A stretch of DNA of 64,000 bases from Chamaecyparis obtusa (Eukaryota; Streptophyta; Pinopsida; Cupressales; Cupressaceae). The position numbers and the translations under genes were made by a program. The stretch covers positions 434,001-498,000 of the forward strand of contig BSBK01001301.1 in the NCBI GenBank assembly GCA_027943335.1, written 5' to 3'. Every line of letters begins with the position of its first letter. Position 1 is the first letter of the stretch. A model generated the notes under the pieces. That model did not search any database. It was not told where the DNA came from and saw nothing but the letters and a program-made list of their open reading frames with translations. Of this stretch, positions 33,895 to 43,111 are shown one piece after another.

Positions 33895-35552
33895 TCTAAA
33901 CTTTTCCATGTATAGTAGTTCTGTAATATATGTATAGGTGTGTTTGTTTCAGTTGTGTGTTGTTTCTTACAGTAGGTTAATGTTTTATTCGGTCTGCCAC
34001 CCAAAGATTCTATGTTACTTGTTGTGAACTTACATTCAGGCATCCTCAGATAGAGCCACTGTTGGAGTATTTTTAGGATTTTTTGAGAAGGATCTTTTTA
34101 TCTTTTTAGCTTTCAGAATTATGCCTGTGTCTGCAAGAATCATCCAAAAGAGATTTTTTTTTCAAATTCACCATGTGCAAAGATGTCAGCATATCCTTTC
34201 CCTAGGCCTTTTTGTCCTTGATAGGGTTTTTATCTCTGAAATGTGTCTTAAGTGTGCCCTAGATCTTTATATTTTCATGTTACTTTTTAAGGCACTTAAG
34301 TTTTCACATTTGCACGTGATTATTCATCTTCCCTAATGTTTGTTGAATCTCATGATAAAGTGCTTAAGTTCCTTTTCATTTAGTGAATAAGAGACATTTT
34401 TTAGTTTTCAATTAGTTTTATACAGTCGCGTGATCGCCAATTAAGTCGGTGATTAGTGATTTCTTTCAATGATTCAATGACAATGTCTTCTCCCAATCGT
34501 ATGATTCCTAGCGGTTTTCCATAAATATCAAGTGACTTAGCGCAATGTTTATTGCCCATTCACTTGATCTGATGATGAAGTTCCAAAAAATTGAGCAACT
34601 CAGTGATGACGGTTGATGAAATCCAAGATCGACAGTTGCTATCAAATTTTAGATTAAAGGTTGCAGTTAGTAAACTATTTAGTGATTCAGCGACAAGGTT
34701 ATAAAAGGTTGATACTCTATTCAGACACGTATTCTCTGAATGTTTGGCAGTTAAGATAATTTGTTTGGCGATTCAGTGAACAAGGAATTTGCTTAATCAC
34801 GTAAAGTTGGCAGTTAGTGACAAAACATTTAGCGACTAGGTGACTAAAAGTATTCTCTTGATCGCGTGATCCAGCGGTTAAGTCTCAAAACTTTTAGTGA
34901 TTCAGCGAGGGTCATGGATAATAATAGAGATCAATGGATAGCATTTAATCTAAGGATTAAACTAAGGTTAAGAAGATTATCTAGCGACTCAATGATAAAG
35001 GTGTTTCGGTGAATTGTGTGATATAATCAGAGTTAGTAGTAATATCTAGCGATGATGCAAATACATTGTCGCTGGATCGCTTGATCAAGCTTGAGTTAGT
35101 CAAAACATTTTCAGATTGCATGAATGCAGTGTTCTCTAAGTCGCTTAATGGTACTAAGGTTAAAGAAATAATCTAGAGATTGCATGAGAGCTTCATTTGC
35201 CGAATCGTCAGATTAAGCCTGGTTAAGTTCTCATAAATGAAAAGGAAAAGGAGTTATTCTGACGTGGAAAGGTACTTTGCTGAGATGGAAAAAGTAAAAA
35301 GGCCAGCCAATTAGATCATAATTGAGGTTTTTGGCCAGTACTTGAGGGTTTTAAAGACATGACACAGCAATCATTCATTTTTGCTTCTTTCCAAATTTTA
35401 AATATGAACTGTCAACATCTCACATTATGGCTAGCTCTGTTTTGAATTTAGTGTTATGTAGAGTTAAATGATGAAATGACTTAGAGAATATTTGCACTGA
35501 TCTTGATAATTCCTATGCATTAAATGATAAATGATATATAGAAGATACATTT
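33895..35552 (+). other. 3' untranslated region of Tat element B
   Basis: About 1.65 kb lies between integrase and the inferred LTR start. The first 500 bp are T-rich without features; 34420-35220 is a degenerate repeat array; 35240-35320 contains purine-rich stretches (gaaaaggaaaaggag) that could include the polypurine tract. The LTR start at 35553 is inferred from a TGTAGACACC beginning. It cannot be checked against the other LTR, whose start is off the window. Confidence 0.5.
34420..35220 (+). repeat. Degenerate array of AGCGAYTCAGYGA motifs in the 3' untranslated region of B
   Basis: Variants of (t)agcgattcagcgacaagg recur at about 34470, 34595, 34679, 34760, 34829, 34890, 34981, 35045 and 35172, with spacings of 60-130 bp. 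They alternate with atcgcgtgatc-like and ggttaag-like words. CpG-containing words are frequent here and rare elsewhere in the window. The array is too diverged to call a satellite, but its position is that of the hypervariable tandem-repeat region of Tat elements. Confidence 0.6.
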
Positions 35553-36188
35553 TGTAGACACCTAAAAATCCTTTAGAAAATAAAGTATTTTTATTTTCTG
35601 AAAAACCCCTGATGACATCATCATTAATTTATTTATTTATTTTTATGTTATTAAATCCCTTTATCTTAATTAAAAATATTTAATTAAGAAATCCCCCCCA
35701 AAAATGTTTAAATCTCATTTAGGCATTATTTCCCTATTTATTAATTATTTAATTAATAAATTGACCAAAAAACCTTAAAATAAATAAATTATTTATTTTA
35801 ACCCAAAACCTTATAAATATCCTAAAGATCACTAACCTCTTCTAGAATATCCTAATCTCACTTTAATTTTAATTAAAGGAGGATTTACCCATTTCCTAAG
35901 CCTAATCCCAACTCAAAAATATTTAAATAAGTTTAAATATTAAATCCTCATATTTATTAAATTTATTTGATAAATATCCTCAAAACCTAAAAGCCTTTGG
36001 AATAAATAAACCTTTATTTATTTCCTAAATTCTTTGATTATCCTAGAAAGTCCTAAACTCTTCTAGAAAGTCTTCATCCTCATCCAAAGCCTTGGTCCAA
36101 CCAAAAAGTCAATCCTTATCCTTAACCCTAACCCTAACCTTACCCCAAACCCTGACTCAACCTCCTAACCCAACTCCTTCCAAAATCC

Positions 36189-36196
36189 TATAAATA
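36189..36196 (+). promoter_or_regulatory. Putative TATA box of the B LTR promoter
   Basis: CTATAAATACTCCC sits in a C-rich context about 540 bp upstream of the first ATG of the LTR-internal frame, and a CT-rich stretch lies some 30-40 bp downstream, as at plant transcription starts. If this is the LTR promoter, the LTR-internal frame would lie at the very 5' end of the element's transcript. Confidence 0.5.
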
Positions 36197-36730
36197 CTCC
36201 CTTTTCCAAGAGCAAATTATTAACTTAGTCTTTCATCTTCATGCATTGTTATCATGCTAAATTAGATCTAGCTTTAGCATAATCAATCCTAATTGTTAGA
36301 TTTCATTATTTTCTTCAAGATTTTTAGCACATCATAGCTTAGAAATAATGGATTAACCTAGTTGTTTTCATTGTTTTTCATAGAATATCATCATCATCCC
36401 ATCTCATTTGGTCTAAAATCAATCATAGATTACTCATTTCTAGCTTAATCTTCATTTCAGCATTGTTTGGACCCTTGAGGCCTTAGGGGAAAATCAGGTG
36501 TTCTATACCTGTTTTGTGCCACTATGGGGTTCTCATGGTATCTAATCATTCCAAATCCCCCCTAATCATCATTAGGGACATGCTCCATGTGAATAGAGAG
36601 CACACCCACATCCCCTTTATCTGAGCAAATCAAACAGTGCATGGGCACATCTGTTTAAGCTCAATCTGAATGACTTTGTGAATTACTATTTGCTTTTGTT
36701 AGGTATATGTTGTTTAGGCTAATGCTCGAC

Positions 36731-39700
36731 ATGTCTACACCTTTCAAAATAGATTAGGTTTTCATTGATCACACATTCACTTATTTACACTTAACAATTT
36801 TTAGAGAGTATTTGAGAAATTGGAGATATTTCAATGTGCCTAAGCAGAGAATTTGTAGGGCTAAATTTTTCTTTTAGAATTGCATAAATGAGTCAACCTG
36901 AGTCAAGTTGAGCCTCATCCAGTTAGGAAGCAAAGGAAAAGGGAGGTCAAGATAAAGGGAAGCCTAATTTCTCAAATAAATTTATCAATTTTCTCCTTGG
37001 ATCAAATCAAAGTAAAAAGGTTAGTGATGAAGTTTTTCTTGACTACATGGCAGATTGTAGAGATCCTATTACTTCCTCATGTTCTGGTTTCATGTTGCTT
37101 AGTTACTTTTATAATAACCATGGTAGAGCCATCCCCATTTGTAATTCATGGACTCTAGGTATGGCCAAGTTAATTGTTCTAGATGTCTTCTTAGACATTG
37201 ACCTTATGCATGAGTTGGCCAAACTCTATGACCCTATGTCTAAAACCATTAGAAAGAGTGATCAATCAGCCCTAGTGACTCTGGTTAGGGGATCTTTCAT
37301 GAAGTTTTTCAATATATTTTCATCCTCTTCAATATAAATAGACCTCAAAATGGAAAAGGAGAAATATGTAAGCCATTTAGGGCTTTTAGGAACCTAGATT
37401 GCCTGACATATGCCTAGAACTGGCAAGTATATAGCCTCTCTCCTAGCACACATGAAAGCTCCTTATGAGTATAAATCCCTCCATTTCTATATGAAATATT
37501 TGGCCTATGGACTATGTAGAGTTTTAGGAATAAATGGAGATGCAGAAATGATGCTAGCAGACATACTAATGATAATCTTAGACATCCAAGATTCACATGC
37601 TAATATAGATTACGATTACATTCAATATGTAATCGATAGAATGCATAAGTTTTGATGATTATTAAAGAGGAAAAAAGGCCAGCAAAGTTCATGCATTATT
37701 CTCTCTTAATGCACTTGATTTTATATTACAATATTAATAGTCTAGATGGGAATATGCTGAGACCAAGGATAATGTTTGAAGGACAACCCAATTTAGTATA
37801 GTTCTAGTTAAGGGTGTGGAATTACACATCAAATGAAAATGACTTTTGTGCTTTTCAAAACTGGATAGTCTTACCAATTTCAAACCTATTAGGGATAAAT
37901 ATAACAAGACTACTAGTTAGGTTGCTAAGGCTTTTATCAAGAATGCCAGAAAGACACTAATCCCCAACATTGGTACTATCAAAGAGCATGAGGGGTGTGA
38001 TGAAGAAGATGTGACAAGAAATATGTTGGATGAGGATGAAATAAGATGGAAAATTACCAAATTCTATGACTTGTTGAATTTGGAAGCTCAACTAAGATAG
38101 GCTAGAGTTTCCTTTGGAGGATTTTTCCTTGACCTCCCCTATTTTAAAAGAATTGATAGAATGATGGAGATGTATGATACTCTCTCCAACCAATTAGAGG
38201 CTTAGCTTGAAGAAAAACAAGAGGTAAAAAAGGACTATTCTTTCTTTGATTATGAAGAATACACTAATGATTCACATGAAGGAGATAGCCCACCTCAAGT
38301 AGGAGAGCCTCTTATGGTTGACTTAAGTAAGGATTCTCCTGAGGTAGAGGATGTAACTGAACCTTCTCAGAAGAGACAAAGACTAGAGGAAGGTGAGCCC
38401 TCAAAAGGGAAGAAAAAAAAGAAGGAAGCTGACAAGATTGCATCTTTAGTGCCTGGTGATAGATCCTATTATCACCATGTGAGAAAGACTATTAGAGAGG
38501 GAAAGAAATTGGCCACATGGGAAGAAGTGGAGTTACCCATACTTCTTTAAAGAAGAAAGGGAAATATACCAAGAAGAGTTGCTCAGTGATGATCAATTCA
38601 TCAAGAGTGAAGAATTTAATAATTTCCTGATATGGAGGAAGCAACGGGAGATTGCAATAATAGTGACTGGGGGCACTAATCCAAATGATGATTCTTTAGC
38701 TATCTATGATCCAGAATCAGAAGCTATCTTTGTAGAGGATGTTAGGAAACTAGTTAAGTCCAGTGGGATGCACTTAGTGCTAGGATCTGACACCAGCCTT
38801 CATTATTGATCAGATTAGAAGGCAGCCTGAGGGCAATATTTCATATGAGACCCAAGTTGGTGATATGATCAAAGGATGTGGGTATAACCCCAAATCTCAG
38901 ACATTATCAATGTGGTCCCTTGCACCAAGAACTTAGAAGCCTTCCCTAGTCAACATAGAGGAGAAAATGCAAGGGGACAAAATCATCTAGACTATGAAAG
39001 ACACTAGTGATCTTGAAGTGTCAAGATAGTGACACATTTTTCCCACCTAAATGAAGCCAAAACTATCCAACTATCAAATAGGTATGGCAAGTTATTTAAT
39101 GATGTTATTGGTCTAGAAAAGGACAGAGACAAAGGACTAATTAAAATAAAAGCATTAGAGGATGAGCTTGCAGAAGCAAAAGCTAAGCTTAAAGACGCCT
39201 CTAAGGTAGCTCCTCCTCTAGTCCTACAGATTGAGGCTATAGTAAAATCAGTGGCAGAAGTTCCTATTGATACAACAGAAGAATTAGAGAAGAACAAGTT
39301 AGATGTAGCCCTCAAGGAACTTTTTGACATCATACAACATAGGCATGAGGTGATTAAAGGGAAAATGGACTCAGGAATATAATTCATACTCTATGTTATA
39401 GAAAACAAATGACAATATCAAAGATGCTATGACAACTTTAGAACCACTTTTCAACATTTGGTCTACTAGAGGGGCCCTCTTTGAAAAACTTGAGCTACTG
39501 CAATCACATAGGAAAGATATTCCAAACTCAATTGCTGAGGTGGGAGAGAAGATAGAACAAATTGGTACCACTTGGGGATTCTTCAAAGGCAAGGCAAATC
39601 AAGTAAGGGCCAAAATGGACATGTTTGGTCCAGATTTTAGAAAGTACCTCCCTCCAATTTGTAAAGATGATGATAACATCATAGTAGTTGAGGAATGGAG

Positions 39701-40003
39701 GTTATACATGGGTCAGTTGGTGACTAGGCAGGAGGCCTTTTTGAATGATGACGGCTCCTTAGACATTGATAGGTTCAACAAAACTCTGGATGACATGTTT
39801 AAAACTAAAAATGATTGCACCAAATTTTTTGTTGACACAAATGCCATTATTGACTCAAGATGGGACAAACAAGTTAAGTTGTTGCAAATTCAGAAATAGT
39901 ACACATGGCCTTCAAAGGAAGAAGTTGTAACTTTGAAAAAAATCACCAAGCCAAAGAGAAGAAGTTGGTTATTGTTGATGTAGACGAAATGGAAGATGAG
40001 TGA
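36731..40003 (+). pseudogene. Unknown LTR-internal reading frame of element B, 3' copy
   Basis: The frame appears to begin at MSTPFKID (36731) and to end with TGA at 40001-40003, about 1,090 codons, with numerous stops and frameshifts. Open pieces lie at 37047-37337 (MADCRDPITSS), 37410-37655 (MPRTGKYIASLL), 38314-38550, 38579-38809, 39029-39382 and 39429-39899. Visible parts: a helical, hydrophobic-rich first half; an acidic linker (KDSPEVEDVTEP) with a Lys/Arg cluster that could be a nuclear localisation signal (KRQRLEEGEPSKGKKKKK); a coiled coil (LEDELAEAKAKLKDA); and a conserved block with WGFFKGKANQVRAKMDMFG. No known retroelement domain is recognised. Codon structure is clear because differences from the 5' copy often preserve the reading frame. 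Confidence 0.6.
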
Positions 40004-41052
40004 ATTCCAACATGGCACCTGATCTTTGAGCACAAGGAAAGTAACTATTTTGAAGAGGATGATGTAGTTTAGCTGGAACAAGTGGTCATCATTCATAGAA
40101 CAACCTTCAGTAGTTATTTTGAATACCAACAGACAAAGGTGCCACTTGAAGGGATTCACTATGAGAATAAATAGTTTTCTAGCACCATTTCCCTTTTTCT
40201 GTTTAGTTTAAAATATGTTTTGTATTCTAGTGCAAGTCACTATCACTAAGCCATATGAAGCTTGTTGCATCCTTTTCTTGAGGATTCCAAGATGGCTAGT
40301 GTATACATAGGAAGTCTCATGTTTTATTAAAGGGTGGTGAAACACTTTTTGTAATAGGTTTTTTTGCATTGGTGTTTTAATTCTAAGAAATCTTAGTCTC
40401 TAAATGTACTAATACAAAAGATTTATCAATGAAAATATACTAAAATTCCTTGTATATGTTTTGTTGTCTTCATGTGTGAATTTGGATTTATTTATGTATT
40501 AAATCTGTAAGGCATTTTTGATACATCATCTACAAGGTAGATAGTGGGGTTAATCTTAAGTTTCTTTCAAGGAAAGGGTAATTCTTAAGTGAGGTATCAG
40601 AGAATTCATAATCTATGCAAGAATTTGATGATAGTATATATAAATGAGAGGAAGATTTGCAAGGCATTTTATTTGGGTTTTGGGGTTATTTGATTTGAGG
40701 GTTTTCTATAGATGTGTATCTTAGTTGACTCTGATGCCCTAGGATTTGGCACTGGTCATTACTTAAGTTTCATTTTTTTACCATCAATCAAATGAATAAC
40801 AATTTATTTTAAGTTTTGTTAAATAAAGTAAATGTTCTTGTCTGTGTCAATCATACAAACAACTATTGTGATTCTTTGGAGAATTGAATCTAGTAGGTAT
40901 ACCCACCTGAGCTTGAAGCTCAAAGTGAAGAAGGATCCATATCCTTAATACCTTAGTTTTTATTGTTGATAGATGCATCTATTGGGACTACAAGAGTTAA
41001 GCATCAAAAATTTTTGATTAGTTTTGATCATCTGCAGTTTTAAATACTAACA

Positions 41053-41756
41053 ATTATATTTGGAGGAAATGATTCAATGTCTAAATCATTTGTTGAAGAG
41101 ATGAGAAAGGAATTTGAGATGTCCATGATAGGAGAGATAAAATTATTTATTGGACTACAAATTCAACAAGTTAAATATGGGATCTACATCACATAATAAA
41201 AGTATATCAAGGAGATCCTAAAGACATTCAGTATGAAAGAGTCAAAACCGGTTGGTACACTGATGGATAGTAGTTGAAAATTGTCAAAGGAAGTAATTGA
41301 AACACTCTGTTGATCAATGATTGGTAAGCTATTGTATGTTGTACATAGTAGGCCTAACATTTCTCATGTCGTTGGTAATATTGTAATATCTTTTGCCAAT
41401 CCAAAGGAAACACACATGTCTACAGTCAAAATAATATTTAGATATTTGAAAGGGACTAAAGATTTTGGTCTACTATACAAGAAAGAAGGATATTTTGATC
41501 TAAAAGTGTACACTAATGCTGATTGGGTTGGAAACATTGATGATAGGAAAAGTACAAGTGGTGGAGCTTTTTTTTAAGGAAAAAGGTTAGTGACATGGTA
41601 AAGAAAGAAATAGAGTTGTGTTTCACAATCTACTGTTGAGGCTGAATATGTTGTTGCAACTATGAATTGTTCAAACATTGTGTGGATCAAACAATTACTT
41701 GAAGGTATGCAAGAGGAGATTATTGATCTAGTTACTATTTATTGTGATAATACTAG
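41053..41756 (+). pseudogene. Copia E reverse transcriptase end and RNase H (first piece)
   Basis: It begins inside reverse transcriptase right after the catalytic Asp-Asp (IFGGNDSMSKSF), continues with EFEMSMIGEIKLFIGLQI, KPVGTLMDSS and MIGKLLYVVHSRPNISHVVG, and enters RNase H at YTNADWVGNIDDRKSTSGG and STVEAEYVVA. Stops occur near 41193, 41276, 41311 and 41576. It ends at the insertion point of element D within IYCDNTSV. Confidence 0.85.
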
Positions 41757-42140
41757 TGTTATGTATGTGGAGCCTTATTAGACCTTTTTATGAGGTCAAG
41801 GGGCAGAGCCCCTCATGGGGTCAAAATGACTTAATAATATTGTAATGTGTCGGCCATCTATTTTCTATTAGTCAGAGTATTTTTGCCCTAATTTTGTTAT
41901 GTCAAAAATACTTGTAAAAGGGCTTAGGGTTTGAGATTAATTTGTATGAGGGATTATTGTAGCTTCTTGTGGCAGTATTGAGTTGCAGGTTTCAAATTGT
42001 AATCGCTGGATAATAATAAAGATATTGGACTCACTGTTGGTGGACGTAGCCCAGGGATTGGGTGAACCATGTTAAATTCTGTGTTATTGTGTTTTCTCTT
42101 GTTTGTTAATATTTGTATTTTTCTGCTTATTATCCTAACA
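41757..42140 (+). repeat. 5' LTR of copia D
   Basis: TGTTATGTATGTGGAGCC ... TATCCTAACA. It matches 52386-52837 except for about 70 bp present only in the right copy and some 5-6% substitutions by eye. It is directly followed by the primer site AGTGGTATCAGAGC (42141-42154). Confidence 0.92.
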
Positions 42141-42154
42141 AGTGGTATCAGAGC
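42141..42154 (+). other. Primer binding site of copia D
   Basis: AGTGGTATCAGAGC starts immediately after the LTR; TGGTATCAGAGC is the perfect complement of the plant initiator-Met tRNA 3' end. Confidence 0.92.
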
Positions 42155-42245
42155 GAGGTTGTTTTATTTTTTCTTTCATCTATTCTCTAAAGCAGGTCTC
42201 ACGAGTTAGTGGGAGAGTCTCTCAGTTAAGTGGGAGAATTGGTAG

Positions 42246-42520
42246 ATGAGGGTAGGTTGAAGGTTGAAAATTTTAATGGGTAGAACTTCCAGTTATGGAA
42301 GATGCAAATGGAGGACTATCTCTATCAGAAGGATCTATGGCGGCCATTAGAGGGAATAGCCAAGAAAGAGGCAACAATGTCTCAGGAAGATTGGGATATT
42401 TTGGATAGGAAGGCACTAGGGAGTATTCATTTATGCCTGGCACAATTGGTGGCATTCAATATTACTAGAGCAATGAAAGCTAAAGATCTAATGGACACCC
42501 TAGCAAAGTTGTATGAAAAG
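42246..42520 (+). pseudogene. Copia D Gag, N-terminal piece
   Basis: This is the UBN2-type Gag start, with KVENFNG, the conserved W of QLWKMQMEDYL, a stretch with WDILDRKALGSIHL, and a final DTLAKLYEK. One TAG follows NFNG. It is cut at 42520 by the LTR of element G, and the frame resumes at 48585 in register if the 5-bp duplication is discounted. Confidence 0.8.
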
Positions 42521-43085
42521 TGATGCAGGAGCATCTTGGGTGTAAGAGCAATCTTGCATCACCCAAAAATATTTCTATTTTTGTTTTCAATAAGGGCTAT
42601 TTTGTGCAGAACTGTTATTTATGGAAAGTTACTATTTTTGGTAATTTTCGTATGTGCTCAGAATGATCTGATTTCTTTCTTGGAGGTTCATTTTGGTCAT
42701 ATAAGTCTGCCAGTAAAGTTTCATTGCCAGATCAAGTGTATATTGGAAGATATTGAAGATTTTTGGTATTGGCAGCAGGGTACAGAAACTTTGAACTCAG
42801 TTTTGAAGGCTTTAGAGGCCCCGGATGAGGTCAAAAATTTGGGTGACGGGCGCTTGCGATGGTCAAGCCTGTAGAGCGCTTTGTGGAATTTTCGAAATGG
42901 GGTTATAATAGCCGAGCGAGTCAACTGGTGATGACTTATGGTCTTCGGAAGTTGGGCCTCCTGAAATGGCGAAAAATAATTTTTCTTCAAAATTTCTGTT
43001 CGGGTTTCAAAGGTTATCTTGAGCCGACTATGATGTAATAAAATGTATTATGTGTTTGTGGTATTAAGGGGAGCACCCTTCATCA
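42521..43085 (+). repeat. 5' LTR of chromovirus G (internally deleted)
   Basis: TGATGCAGGAGCATC ... CACCCTTCATCA. Compared with the 3' LTR it lacks about 290 bp (48249-48540 of the other copy) between aataaaatgta and ttatgtgtttg. The missing piece contains the only good TATA box, so this LTR probably cannot drive the element. A frame of 106-112 codons occurs in both LTRs and is treated as chance. Confidence 0.9.
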
Positions 43086-43099
43086 AGTGGTATCAGAGC
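43086..43099 (+). other. Primer binding site of chromovirus G
   Basis: AGTGGTATCAGAGC directly after the LTR: the initiator-Met-tRNA type, used by several plant chromovirus clades as well as copia elements. Confidence 0.92.
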
Positions 43100-43111
43100 A
43101 GGTTTTCTTGA

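Larger units (their letters stand above)
7322..41052 (+). mobile_element. Ty3/gypsy Tat-like element B, carrying nested elements A, K, C and F
   Basis: Plus-strand order: a 5' LTR (truncated on the left by A) to 10979, a TGGCGACT-type primer site, gag, protease, an extra RNase H, reverse transcriptase, the gypsy RNase H, integrase, a long 3' untranslated region, and a 3' LTR ending at 41052. The left LTR piece (7322-10979) and 38297-41052 are clearly the same sequence, about 7% different by eye, so they are the two LTRs of one insertion. Gag is cut at 13359/29191 by element C. Downstream, the LTR end ...ACTAACA abuts the reverse-transcriptase tail of copia E, so B inserted in E; the left copy of that target is off the window. 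Confidence 0.85.
35553..41052 (+). repeat. 3' LTR of Tat element B (about 5.5 kb)
   Basis: The right end ...AATACTAACA (41052) corresponds to the primer-site-adjacent end of the 5' LTR (10979). The left end is inferred. Homology to the visible part of the 5' LTR runs from 38297 to 41052. U3 is very AT-rich (35620-36010) with TTAATTAA words, a TATA box follows at 36189, then the long unknown frame (36731-40003), then about 1.05 kb of noncoding U5-like sequence (40004-41052). LTRs of this size occur in Ogre-type Tat elements. Confidence 0.7.

Noticed and set aside
36121..36147. Telomere-like CCCTAACCCTAACC
   Set aside because: Only two to three units, not the usual plant CCCTAAA unit, and it lies in the middle of the C-rich U3 of an LTR. 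No sign of an interstitial telomere.
6108..43099. tRNA-like matches at 6108, 28061, 42141 and 43086
   Set aside because: They are 12-14 base primer binding sites next to LTR ends, not tRNA genes. No cloverleaf surrounds them.
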